From positions 5,625,001 through 5,689,000 of the forward strand of contig JBBBDQ010000398.1 of NCBI GenBank assembly GCA_037127315.1: a stretch of DNA of 64,000 nt, read 5' to 3'. Below, in pieces: positions 1 to 8,872 of this stretch. Below the pieces are notes generated by a model. That model did not search any database, was not told the origin of the DNA, and saw nothing but the letters and a program-made list of their open reading frames with translations. Source of the DNA: Ascarosepion bandense (taxonomy: Eukaryota; Mollusca; Cephalopoda; Sepiida; Sepiidae). Each line of letters opens with the position of its first letter. The stretch's first letter is position 1. The position numbers were made by a program, and so were the translations under genes.

Positions 1-544
1 ATATATATATATATATATATAATTAATAAAAGTAAAATGTTTGTCACTTACCAGATTAAAGTTAACTCCTGCATCCCGTCTCAACAGTATAGCAAATGGA
101 CCTGTCCATCTACTCGTTAGAGGGTATCAGCAATTGACTGATTTAAACCGACAGAGAAAGTCTTGGATGGCATTGGCCATCATGAAAAAAAGAGGAAGGA
201 TGGAGAAGTTTGATTCCTTTTTCATTAGATCGCGTAAGCATTCATCAGTTATCAACGTAGAAAAATGATTTTTAGTCAGCATTTTAGGAATCAAAACACT
301 CTGTAATGACAATAAAAAGCAGTCAATAAATATCATGTCTGTTGTGCTATTGAAGGTTAGAACGAACATATTTCACCTTGTGAAAAACGTGGAATTTGAT
401 TTTCATTAAGAGGCAGAAAATATCGTGTGTCAAAATATTTAGGTTAATATGCTTCTAAACAGAACCAAAACACGAATCGGCTCAAAAACGAAACAAGGGT
501 AATCACCAAACAATCTTTCGATCCGGCTACATAGCTGACTGTAT

Positions 545-590
545 TGTTACAATATTGTTACAATATTGTTACAATATTGTTACAATATCA
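545..590. repeat. 11-bp tandem repeat, about 4 copies
   Basis: The unit TTACAATATTG is repeated about four times head to tail. It contains the palindrome CAATATTG, so either strand could fold. It lies just 5' of the RTE-like remnant. The first 540 bases hold only a (TA)n run at positions 1-22 and no recognised feature. Confidence 0.85.
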
Positions 591-783
591 CAATTATTTT
601 ACTTTTGTTGACAATAAATTCAAACAACGTTCGTTTTCTAGAAATAGCATTTACAGAAAGATTCTGCGAATGACATCGGCTCAATATGTGAGCAAAGACA
701 AAGATTTGGAGAAACGTAAAACAGGAAAGGAACCTATACTTAACATTAGGAAGATACTGCTGAAATTACTAAGACCTATATTG

Positions 784-996
784 TGTTGTGACGTAGATCG
801 AACACGTGATATACGGTTCACAATATATAAAAGACTAATACCGACAGTGGAGTCGGCACCTGACGGCTAGCACGGTCATTGTCTACTCAGCTCATTATTT
901 GTTGTCACATTACACGAACGTGTACTACTTTATCTCCCGAGAATAAAAGTATTACTTACTTATATCTGTGTATTGTCATTTCTCTAAGATACAACA
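784..996 (+). repeat. 5' LTR of the miniature element
   Basis: Begins TGTTGTGACG and ends ACAACA. It contains an AATATATAAAAG TATA-like stretch near 820-834 and ACCGACAGTGGAGTCGGC near 839-857, which can form a GCCGACTC-type hairpin. It differs from the right LTR by scattered substitutions and small indels, so the insertion is not recent. Confidence 0.8.
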
Positions 997-1311
997 GATT
1001 TGGCGGCGAGAAATTCGAACTGGCGTCGAGAGATTCGATTAAACTCACTATAAGCATCAACAGATCCAGGGATGAGAGACTCGTCTTAAACTACTACGAA
1101 TTGACAACAGATTTGACGAGAAAGTATTCGAAAGCCAAACTCGCATCGAATTACCAACAAATTGTCGACAAAATAAGTAAAAGATTAAAAAATCTTCACG
1201 GATTGATAACACAAGAGACGTAGATTCAAACTTAACTACTTACTGAGTGGTGTTTCGGAAAAAAACATATATACAAGGGAGGACATTAGAACTTTCAGGG
1301 TGGAGGGGAGA

Positions 1312-1528
1312 TGTGACGTAGATCAAACATGTGGTATGCGGTTCACAATATATCAAAGACTAATATCGAGTAGCGACAGTGGAGTCGGCAGCTGACGGCT
1401 AGGACGGTCGGTGTCTACTCATCTCACTAGTTGTTGCCACCCTACACGTATATGCATTAACGTATCTACCGAGAATAAGCGTATTGCTTACTTATATATG
1501 TGTATTGTCATTCTTCTACGATACAACA
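1312..1528 (+). repeat. 3' LTR of the miniature element
   Basis: Begins TGTGACG directly after the polypurine run and ends GATACAACA. It carries a short insertion (GAGTAGC) in the region matching CCGACAGTGG of the left LTR. It is followed by the target duplication TATTG and then by resumption of the RTE-like protein. Confidence 0.8.
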
Positions 1529-1873
1529 TATTGAAGAAAGTGAGCTTGAAAATCTGATACTTACAGGACAGAATAAAGACAAGAAGGACGCAAGGAATCA
1601 ATCGATATCATGCTTAGTGAGTTTGAGCAAATTGATATTGGAACACGGTTTAGAGGAAATTAAAAAAAACGAGAAATTTATTAAAATTTCCAAAGAACAG
1701 AAAATTGTGGATGTCTACGATCGCTTATGTCCTGAGGGGACACAGCACATTATTAAGAAGAATCTCTTGCATCCTGGAGGAAGTATTTTCTTGCGTGGGA
1801 TGAACTGATCAAAACTAGATAAAGAATAAAATCAGTGTGAATTATAGTATTGAGGTATTTTTTCTTATACATG

Positions 1874-1979
1874 TTCGAATTTCAGTTGAATTCCTTGGAT
1901 TCAATTACGCCCAAATCGAACCCGGCTCCCCGATTTGTCGTTCCGAGTCGATATCCACTGCACCACAACGCACATCCTA
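1874..1979. repeat. Head-to-head fragments of the tRNA-derived SINE (SINE-C)
   Basis: Bases 1874-1911 match the SINE-C body in plus orientation (TTCGAATTTCAGTTGAATTC). Bases 1912-1979 match the SINE-C head in minus orientation, ending CACTGCACCACAACGCACATCC. The two halves together form an inverted chimera of one SINE. From 1980 to 2787 I see no recognisable feature. Confidence 0.7.
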
Positions 1980-2787
1980 ATTTACTCAGTCTACTTAACT
2001 AATAAAGTTTGTGTTCTTTCCTTTTTATGGCCGGAGAGAAAGTGATGATGAAAATCAAGCAATAAAGGAATCCGTAGAAGTATCTTGTTATTGTTTTCTT
2101 TGATGGTGTGTGGGTGAAGATAAAGAAGGAAAAATTGAAAATAGAGGTAGAAGGAACGTATGTCGGCGTGATATGACCTCGGATTGAAGTTTCTTCTTTA
2201 CATTGCGACGAGATGATATCAGATACCGCTCCCATACTGACTGATTTTGACCTGTCTCGGAGGATGGTTAAATAGTGGATTTTAGTCATGTGATCGACTC
2301 CAGCAGGCATTTTCATTCTTTGAGCGTGAATAAAAAATGAATAGCGTCATAGATCAATTTGCTATTTCCTATCCAATCAGAATCCAGAATTTTACTTTTC
2401 ACACTGACTTGCGAAATTTGCCTTGGTCTGGGTTTTTCTAAAATGTTTTTAGTCATTTGGATCCAATTTTGCGGGTGTGCAATTTTACTTTTTTCGTTTG
2501 CGTTGTTAAATCACATAGGATTTGTATTCTATAAATGCTAGGAAATGAGGTATATTATTCTGATTTTTTAATGAAAAACCCATTCACAATTTTTTGCTAC
2601 ATAACATTCTTTTTTTCTTTATATAATTGGCGGTACTGAGAAGTTGTCTTTTTTTTTTTTCTAAAACTAACATAATCATTAGTATTTTAACGTGAAATCT
2701 GTATTTATAATCTTTCCGTCGTAAATACGTACATCTTCTATATTTCTATACATTTTAATAAATGTAAATTTCTGTATCTAATTAAAC

Positions 2788-2962
2788 CGCCCGGTTCACA
2801 CTCCACCCACGTCTATTGAACAGGTGTAGTGGCTCATCCTTTGTTCCCTGTTTAGGATGTGGTTTCCGGCTTTCTCTCTTCTAATCTTTTCACTCTTACG
2901 TAGCAATCGGCACATCAGTGGCGTTACCGCCTTGCTCGGGGTGATATGATTAAAATAAAAAA
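2788..2962 (+). mobile_element. E element, one monomer plus LINE-type tail
   Basis: A single copy of the monomer starting CGCCCGGTTCACACTCCACC, followed by the 3' tail CATCAGTGGCGTTACCGCC, CTTGCTCGGGGTGATATGATT and an A-rich end. The tail is the same as the 3' end of LINE-D copies at 4.5 and 6.1 kb, so this looks like a SINE that uses the LINE-D machinery. Multi-monomer versions lie at 27.4-28.8 kb. Bases 2963-3500 are AT-rich with nothing recognisable. Confidence 0.75.
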
Positions 2963-3523
2963 TCATTCATTTTTTTTTAACGAAAATCAGAAATTTCTTT
3001 GTAAGACATTCAAAGTAAACATGAAAAATAATCAAATTTTTAAAAAAATATTATAAAAACTATCTACTAACAACCGACTATTTCTTAACACTACTGTAAT
3101 GACTTCGATAAGGTAATACGTAACAAACAAAAATGGTTAGCCATTTTCCATTTGTAAAGTTTAGAAAATTTTTAATTAACCAATAACTAAAAAAAAATAT
3201 CAGTTTTCAATTACTATGGGGGAACTGGAGAATGTTTTACTGCACTAATTATGTATTATACATTCACTACTTGAATTTGGATACATAAAAAATTAACACA
3301 CTTCACAGACATATTATGTAGAAATTACCCGAATACTATGTATGCCCGAGGGCTTCTGACAATACTGTTAGCCATTATCAAGAATGTATTTGATTTTTAC
3401 TTTCCAGTGACTGCATTGTTTTTCTCTTTTTTTTTTATATACATGTATACGTCCCTCTGACCAAAGCTCAATTAGATCTTATTTAAATACACTTAGAGAT
3501 GTACATATATATATATATATATT

Positions 3524-3834
3524 CATCCGCAACATATGGTGACTGGTTATGGCTTCACGCTACGTTCTTTGACTATTGGATTGAACACTGTTGTGTTAGA
3601 TTCGGCCATCAAGTTGAACGCTCTAACCCATCGGGGTTTGTTTACGTCCGGGGAATAACCCACTGTGAAAATCTGTTTATCTCTGCCATGTACGTTGATA
3701 ATCCAGTGGTAAAATGTTCGTATAATGATAGTCGGGTTTCAATCCCATCTTGAAGCTACACTGATACTCTAGCTGCAGGGAGGAGCTGTGACACAGCAAA
3801 ACAGAGTTGTCTGCAGATGGGTCCGTGCATGGAA
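3524..3834 (+). mobile_element. Ribozyme-carrying tRNA-headed element, degenerate copy
   Basis: A tRNA-like segment near 3694-3756 has an A-box-like CCAGTGGTAAAATG and a B-box-like GGGTTTCAATCCC. It is followed by a broken hammerhead motif (3757-3816). The 5' side begins after a (TA)n run with CATCCGCA, which resembles the reversed 3' end of a sister copy. The 3' end runs straight into LINE-D sequence at about 3832, so the two elements are fused or one inserted into the other. Subfamily A, with copies at 7 and 8.7 kb. Confidence 0.5.
3757..3816 (+). ncRNA. Hammerhead ribozyme motif, broken
   Basis: CTGAT at 3761-3765 is separated from the rest of the core by a 17-base insertion. GAGCTGTGACACAGC at 3783-3797 keeps a perfect stem II. 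The GAAA box reads AAAA (G12 lost), and stem III is ACAGAGTTGT followed by C at the cleavage position 3811. With a split CUGAUGA and no G12 this copy should be inactive. Confidence 0.55.
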
Positions 3835-4516
3835 TCCTGCTGTCAGATATGGTCAAACGCACCCTCTGTTCATCTCAGTGTTCTTGACAGGCTCCAAAGG
3901 AGAATCAGTAATGTGATAAGTACCGACTTGGCTGCTCGACTCCAGCTACTTTTTCACCGACGGGATATGGCTTAATTCTGTCTGTTCTATAAATACTTTC
4001 ATGGCTTCTGCTCCGACGAACTTAAGTCACTGGTGCCCCTGAAACAGATGTTTACACGTGTAACCAGACTGGCAACTAGGTCACACCCATTCACAGTTAG
4101 ATCAACCAGACGACAATTCTATTCCATCAGCTTCTTATCTCGCTGTCATATATGTTTAAACGCACCATCTGTTCATCTCAGTGTTCTTGACAGGCTCCAA
4201 AGGAGAATCAGTAATGTGATAGGTACCGACTTGGAATTCACTTCCATATTCTTGCTTTCTTGACGAATGCAACCTCCAGGAATTTAAATGCAATGTCAAA
4301 ACCCATCTCTTAACCACTTGACTCTAGTTCTTTCTACACCACTCTGTATATTTTTTCTTTCCTCTCCACCTTTGCAACAGTCATCAAACCTGTATTCCCA
4401 TCCTTAACTGGTTCGTCTTTCTCTTTACTCTCCTCCTATGTCATTTTCTAAACTTGATGTAGCCCCCTGTACGTCAGTGGCGTTACCGCCTTGCTCGGGG
4501 TGATACGATTAAAAAA
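3832..4516 (+). pseudogene. LINE-D 3' end (non-LTR reverse transcriptase C-terminus)
   Basis: Translates in pieces to the C-terminal domain of a CR1/Jockey-type LINE protein: VHLSVLDRLQRRISNVIG, then FYKYFHGFCSDELKSL, then TRVTRLATRSHPFTVRST. After the coding end come a pyrimidine-rich 3' UTR and the tail GTCAGTGGCGTTACCGCC plus A run. The segment 3847-3930 recurs at 4141-4232, replacing the normal RLWNSLP region, so an internal duplication or conversion has scrambled the copy. LINE-D is the most frequent element here and probably the partner of the E SINE. Bases 4517-5264 hold nothing I recognise. Confidence 0.75.
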
Positions 4517-5264
4517 AAGATTACTATATATGAAAGATAATTACTAGCTGTTTTTCATTATCAGTTTTCTTTTTAAAAAATTGATTTGAAAACAAAAATC
4601 TACCAATTCCTTGAATTTGGTATTCATGACAGAAAAAAAAGAATATTCAACGAAGAGTTTTTGTAATGATCGAAAAATATTGAATTTTATTTTCTACTAA
4701 CATTTTTGAGAATTTAGGACTTTCGTCTTGTGAGAGAAATTGGGTTAAAAGAACTTTTCAGAACTTAGACGATAGGTTATCGTCACCTAGTGTTGAGTGT
4801 ACTGGCTTTATTCATGAAAACTCAGATATCGGTTTCCTGTAGCAAGGATCATTTTAGGATAGTTAGAATCATTTTTGCATCCTCACGTTAAAGTCATGCC
4901 ATTTGATATTCATCTCAGTAATTAAAAAAAGCACATGAGTTGATTGAGAATTTACATTACACTTCGCGTGTTCAGATTTAGGTAATTTGATTTTTCCTAA
5001 TATCCTACGGAGAGAGTCGTAAAACTGTCAATAACAAAAGACAGAAAGACTGATTCTAATTTTTATCTTTGTCGTAATTATTTTATAGTGGTTACCAACA
5101 GTATTTATTTTGGCGATAGATTGGAAAAAATTGGTTCTTCTATTCTAAAATGTTTGACTCAAAACAATTTTTTTCTTATAAAATAGTTTATTTCAGGTGG
5201 CTGACATAAATTTCTCGGCCGACTTGAAAATTAATTGATTTCTATTTCTACAGCATTTATTAAT

Positions 5265-5487
5265 AAATATTTTCACGGATTCTGCTACAACGAGCTTAGC
5301 TCCTATGTGCATCCGATGAGCGAATTTACTTGAGCTATTCTAGCAACAAGGTCCCACCCTTTTACTGTGAAAACAATCAAGTGTAACCACAACTTCTAGC
5401 AAACAGATTCTTTTCTCGCATTTTCCGCCAGTGGACCTCCCTTCCATATTTTTGTTTCCCTGTTAGCTACAATCTATTTAAGAGTTT
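5265..5487 (+). pseudogene. LINE-D C-terminal fragment, diverged
   Basis: Reads approximately YFHGFCYNELSSYVHP, then LATRSHPFTVKTIKC, then RQWTSLPYFCFPVS, all recognisable LINE-D C-terminal motifs with frame breaks. It stops without the usual 3' tail, where a second LINE-D copy begins (KSFWVTMSIQDVFFR in another frame). The divergence is higher than in the following copy, so it is older. Confidence 0.65.
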
Positions 5488-6192
5488 TTGGGTCACTATG
5501 TCGATCCAGGATGTTTTTTTCCGCCTGAATCCATCCTGCATTTATACAAGTCAACCATCTGTCCGTGCATGGAGTACTGCTGCCATTTATGGTCAGGCGC
5601 CCCTGCCGTTCTCCTCAGTGTTCTCGACAAGCTCCAAAGGAGAGTCTTTAATGTGATAGGTACTGATTTGGCCGCTCGACTGCAGCCACTTCCCCACCGT
5701 CGAAATGTGGCCTCCCTTTGTCTGTTCTATAAATACTTTCATGGCTTCTGCTCGGACGAACTTAAGTCACTCGTGCCTCAGCAACAGGTGTTTACTCGTG
5801 CAACCAGACTGGCAACTGGGTCCCACCCATTCACCGTCAGGTTAGCCAAATGCAGACGACAATTCTACTCCTGCAGCTTCTTCTCTCGCACTTCCCGCCT
5901 GTGGAACTCGCTCCCATATTCTTGCTTTCCTGACGGCTACAACCTCCAGAAATTTAAATGCAATGTCAATAATTATCTCTTAATCACTGGACTCTAGCTA
6001 TCTCCCCACCCCCGTATAACCTTCCCTTTCTCTTCATCTATGTATCTGTCATCGCACCTGCATTCTCAGCTTTCTATTGCTCCTTTCTAACTAGTTTGTA
6101 CTCCTCACTCTTTTCTAATTAATCTTTTTACAGTTATGTAGCCTCCTGCACATCAGTGGCGTTGCTCGGGGGTGAACGGATTAAAAAAAATG
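5488..6192 (+). pseudogene. LINE-D 3' end with 169-residue open frame
   Basis: The best-preserved plus-strand LINE-D copy. An open frame from 5488 to 5997 encodes, in order, PPESILHLYKSTICPCMEYC, the LDKLQRRVFNVIGTDLAARL block, HRRNVASLCLFYKYFHGFC and FFSRTSRLWNSLPYSC, ending NVNNYLLITGL. This is the region downstream of the catalytic palm in CR1/Jockey-like reverse transcriptases. The YADD box is missing, so the copy is a 5'-truncated insertion rather than a gene. A pyrimidine-rich 3' UTR follows, then CATCAGTGGCGTTGCTCGGG and an A run at 6190. Confidence 0.85.
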
Positions 6193-6413
6193 CAATGTTA
6201 AAAGTCATTTCTTATCTTCTTAACTTCCATCTTTCTTCTCACCTTAAAATTTCCTCTCATGCAGCTTTCTTCAAACTAATATACGCGTCCTTCTCTTACC
6301 CATTCCCCGATAACTACTCTAACCTGTTCTCCTCTCTATTCGCACTAATATGTAACCCACTGCACACCAGTCGTAGTACTTCCTTGTTTGGGGTGAGAAA
6401 AGAATTAAAAAAA
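6193..6413 (+). repeat. LINE-D-type 3' UTR and tail fragment
   Basis: Begins GCAATGTTAAAAGTCATTTC, the end of the LINE-D coding region, and ends CACCAGTCGTAGTACTTCC, TTGTTTGGGGTGAGAAAAG plus A run. It is a second, more diverged tail directly after the previous copy. Bases 6414-6857 hold no recognised feature. Confidence 0.6.
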
Positions 6414-6856
6414 TGTTCCCATCAATCAAGATCGCTTGAATCGCTTGAAACCCAGGCACAGTTTATTGTCAACATAGAGGTGTGTCAATGAATCATAAAA
6501 TAGGGTGTAATATCAACACCAACCATAGATACGAAAAGAAAAAATGGGATCCACGCTTGCAGACATGCTGGCATTAATAGACGACTTTAGGATTTAAATA
6601 AAGGGAGTGTTAATTATGACGGATTTAGTCAGGAATGTAGATTAAAACGTATTACATGTTTGTCCTTATATACATGAATAAAAAGAGACAAGAGAAAAAA
6701 CCATTATTGGCATTTTGTCCTATGAGAGATTCTATCGAGGCAATGCGATGAAATCTCTCAGAATAGGGACCCGCAGGCTAAGAATAGATTTTCATCTTCT
6801 CACCTTTTATTCCTTTTGTTTCTTTATCGGATACACTCCATCTGAAAAAGAGTTAC

Positions 6857-6857
<1 letters not shown>

Positions 6858-6910
<53 letters not shown>
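6858..6910. repeat. (TA)n microsatellite
   Basis: About 25 TA units. It abuts the 3' side of the reversed ribozyme element that follows, as in most other copies of that family. Confidence 0.95.
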
Positions 6911-6913
<3 letters not shown>

Positions 6914-7378
6914 ATTCGCAGACAGATCTGTTTCTGTTTTGGAGTAGTTCTTCACACCGAAGGTTATAATCGTGCTATGTCGGTTGCTAATCGACTTAAC
7001 GCACCGAAAATGTTAGGAACTTGCTAATCTTCCACTGAAAGCTGACTCCTTAGTAATCGACAAACTGCCGACTAATATCAACTGCCTTAGTCCAACTATG
7101 TCCAAACTGGAACTAACTAGTAGTTCTACTGAACTCAAATAGAACTCTAAATGACTCTCTAGAACTTTCCAAGTACTTGAACGCTTATAGGTGTGTTTCC
7201 CCATAACTCTTATAAGTGTGTTTTCCTCATCAGTACGGTTAGACAGCCGATTGCTTTTACCCAGGATTGAATCCCGACCGAAATGGCGGCAGTTGGCGAT
7301 TCTACCTATGAGCTATGGGTGCTCGGTAGAAGGAGGCACACTTTTAGCGTGTGATACGCCAGTAGTGAGAGTGTTCTA
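6905..7378 (-). mobile_element. Ribozyme-carrying tRNA-headed element, hammerhead split by insertion
   Basis: Minus-strand copy of subfamily A. From its 5' end: CGTATCACACGCTAAAAGTG, then the tRNA-like segment (A-box-like TAGCTCATAGGTAG and B-box-like GGATTCAATCC, about 7330-7255), then CCGTACTGATGAG, the 5' half of a hammerhead (7224-7242). The 3' half, GAAACAGATCTGTC plus TGCGAATGAC, lies at 6911-6937. Roughly 275 bases of unrelated sequence separate the halves at the place of stem II. The inserted part starts with a short tandem duplication of GGAAACACACCTATAAG. Confidence 0.65.
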
Positions 7379-7775
7379 ATTCATTACTGAATGAACGATA
7401 TACATATATATGGTTAATGGAAATATAAAATTTGCCACTTAGCGGGTTGATGTTATTTTCAATAACCCGATTCTGGAGTGACTTAGAGTGACATTCCAAA
7501 AGTTGCTCTGTCCAGGAGATACTAACAATTGATGGTTTATTTTATTGTTTATCGTCACTTTTATATTGAGTTAAAAATCATTGATTTACTTTTAATTGTT
7601 TCAATATTTATTCACTTTTTTAATTTTCTGTGTGTGCGCGCACGCGTGTTTATGTGTGTGATCACGAGCGTTTCCGTTTGCGTCCATGCGTCTTTCCGCA
7701 GAATGTAGTGGTTATTTCTACTTCTATTGTCTGTCTCGCTTTTTCCATATTCTCTCCTGATATATATATATGTAT

Positions 7776-8015
7776 ATATATAAGAAAAATTAAGACAGAC
7801 ACATTATTTCATGGTAAATCGGATGTTTAAGCCTATTTCAGGCGAATCATTATTCGCTTCCGTCTTTATTGTACTGAATATTTTACACGAATTCGTGCAA
7901 AGGTCTTCTGGACAATAAAGTCGGAAGCTGATGATGGTTCGCCTGAAATGGGCCCAGATTTCCGATTTATCACGAAAGAACGTCTCTGCTTTAATTTTTT
8001 CTTGTTTTTGCTCTA
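7776..8015. repeat. Fold-back (inverted-repeat) element, about 240 bp
   Basis: The left arm 7776-7880 (TAAATCGGATG, TTTCAGGCGAATCATTATTC) is the reverse complement of the right arm 7905-8015 (GATGGTTCGCCTGAAAT, CCGATTTATCACG) with about 80 percent visible matching. Both ends are flanked by (TA)n. No coding sequence. It could be a MITE or a decayed pair of inverted termini. Bases 7379-7775 hold only a GT-rich patch. Confidence 0.75.
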
Positions 8016-8138
8016 TATTTATTTATATATATATATATTGAGAGCTCTCTTAGAGAGTTATCTTACCACTGTATGTACAGGACACCCCTTTAAATTATTC
8101 TATATCTACACCGCATGCTGATATATATATATATATAT

Positions 8139-8590
8139 TCAAACAAATCATTTCAAATTGTCGGTTGTTTATAACCAGTTTCGTTAATCTTCGTTAATTT
8201 TCGTAATTCGTAATATGTTTACATTTGTTGACATTACGAGACATTTCAGAGCAGAGATGGTTATTACGATGAATTCGAAAATTGTGTGATAGGCTTAATT
8301 TGACTTCGTTTAGACTGATCGTCATTCATGGTCGAGAGGTCTAAGACGCGCCAGATTGCTTGGTGGTTTCCTTATGTGCTAAGGAGTCGCAGGTTCGAAT
8401 CCTGCCGAATGACTCATATTTTCGTAACAAAAAATTATCATAAATAGTCAGGCCGGTAGAAATAAATATATAGTATTGTTTGTTTATAAACAGAATATTT
8501 ATTTAAATACGAGTATCGATTAAAAATAATATTCAAACAAATCATTTCAAATTGTCGGTTGTTTATAACCAGTTCCGTTAATTTTCGTAT
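8139..8590. repeat. Direct repeat pair flanking the tRNA-like gene
   Basis: ATTCAAACAAATCATTTC...GGTTGTTTATAACCAGTT occurs at 8139-8200 and again at 8531-8588, about 390 bp apart. Each copy is followed by CGTTAATTTTCGTA. The second is preceded by AATACGAGTATCGATTAAAA, a motif shared with the dispersed repeat G at 30.4 and 33.7-34.3 kb. The tRNA-Leu-like sequence sits between the two copies. Confidence 0.7.
8322..8412 (+). tRNA. tRNA-Leu-like sequence with a long variable arm, probably a pseudogene
   Basis: Folds as a type II tRNA. The acceptor strands TCATTCA/CGAATGA pair at six of seven positions (last pair A-C). The D arm GTCGAGAGGTCTAAGAC has the leucine-type GGTCTAA loop, and the anticodon stem is CGCCA/TGGTG. 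The variable arm is TCCTTA-TGTGC-TAAGGA, and the T arm GCAGG-TTCGAAT-CCTGC is perfect. The anticodon loop GATTGCT lacks U33 and would read TTG, which does not fit leucine or serine. It is therefore a tRNA pseudogene or the head of an unrecognised SINE. The A box and B box (GGTTCGAATCC) are intact. Confidence 0.5.

Positions 8591-8621
<31 letters not shown>
8590..8621. repeat. (CA)n(TA)n microsatellite
   Basis: About eleven CA/AC units followed by a short TA run. It lies at the 5' border of the subfamily A ribozyme element. Confidence 0.9.
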
Positions 8622-8622
<1 letters not shown>

Positions 8623-8815
8623 TACTGGCGTATGATACATCATAGGCTAAAAGTCTGCCTCCTTCTACCGAGCGCCCATAGTTCAGAAGTAGAATCGCCG
8701 ACTGACGCCAATTCGGTAGGGTTTCAATCCTGGGTTAAAAACAATCGGATGTCTAACTGTACTGATGAGCTGTGATACAGGGAAACAGATCTGTCTGAGG
8801 ATAACTATATATACA
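8622..8815 (+). mobile_element. Ribozyme-carrying tRNA-headed element, subfamily A
   Basis: Matches the minus-strand copy at 7.2-7.4 kb in order: GGCGTATGATACATCATAGG and TGCCTCCTTCTACCGAGC, then a tRNA-like head with A-box-like TAGTTCAGAAGTAG (8679-8692) and B-box-like GGGTTTCAATCC (8719-8730). A 22-base linker and the hammerhead follow, then (TA)n. A Pol III promoter upstream of a self-cleaving motif suggests a short transcript that cuts near its own 3' end. No coding sequence. Confidence 0.7.
8752..8805 (+). ncRNA. Type I hammerhead ribozyme motif, near-intact core
   Basis: CTGATGA at 8762-8768, stem II GCTG-TGATA-CAGG with one G-G mismatch at its base, and GAAA at 8782-8785. Stem III is the self-complementary ACAGATCTGT (8785-8794), and the predicted cleavage is after C8795 (GTC). 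Stem I (CTGTA against TGAGG) is weak, with one mismatch and two wobbles. The core residues are all present, so residual activity is possible but uncertain. Confidence 0.7.
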
Positions 8816-8872
8816 TATATATATATATGTGTGTGTGAGAGAGATTTGTTTTTTATCATGATTTCACACAAA

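Larger units (their letters stand above)
784..1528 (+). mobile_element. Miniature LTR retrotransposon (TRIM-like) with two LTRs
   Basis: Direct repeats at 784-996 and 1312-1528 begin TG and end CA (both end GATACAACA) and are clearly homologous over about 210 bp. Just inside the left LTR is TGGCGGCGAGAAATTCGAAC (1001-1020), followed by a near-repeat, TGGCGTCGAGAGATTCGA (1021-1038). Either could be a tRNA primer-binding site, since the complement ends in CCA after a T-arm-like TTCGAATC. Just before the right LTR is a polypurine run (1298-1311). The internal region is only about 315 bp and has no gag or pol, so the element is non-autonomous. Flanking 5-bp duplications TATTG at 779-783 and 1529-1533 mark the insertion. 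The left LTR carries an extra TGT at its start. Confidence 0.85.
638..1825 (+). pseudogene. RTE-like LINE reverse transcriptase C-terminus, split by an LTR insertion
   Basis: Two pieces of one decayed non-LTR retrotransposon protein flank the LTR element. Piece 1 (638-783) reads IYRKILRMTS and then LNIRKILLK, the post-thumb region that normally reads WFYRRILRI...LNIRKRQLKFLGH. Piece 2 (1534-1825) reads LENLILTGQNKDKK, then SLSKLILEHGLEEIKK, and ends near CPEGTQH, the usual end of this family. The same protein recurs at 46.9, 52.7, 53.4, 55.0 and 58.5 kb. Assignment to the RTE-like endonuclease/reverse-transcriptase group is from memory of the family. The catalytic fingers and palm are absent here, so the copy is a dead 5'-truncated insertion. 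Reading frame is broken by the LTR element and small indels. Confidence 0.75.

Noticed and set aside
8322..8412. Functional tRNA-Leu or tRNA-Ser gene
   Set aside because: No U33, an anticodon that would read TTG, and a mismatch in the acceptor stem.
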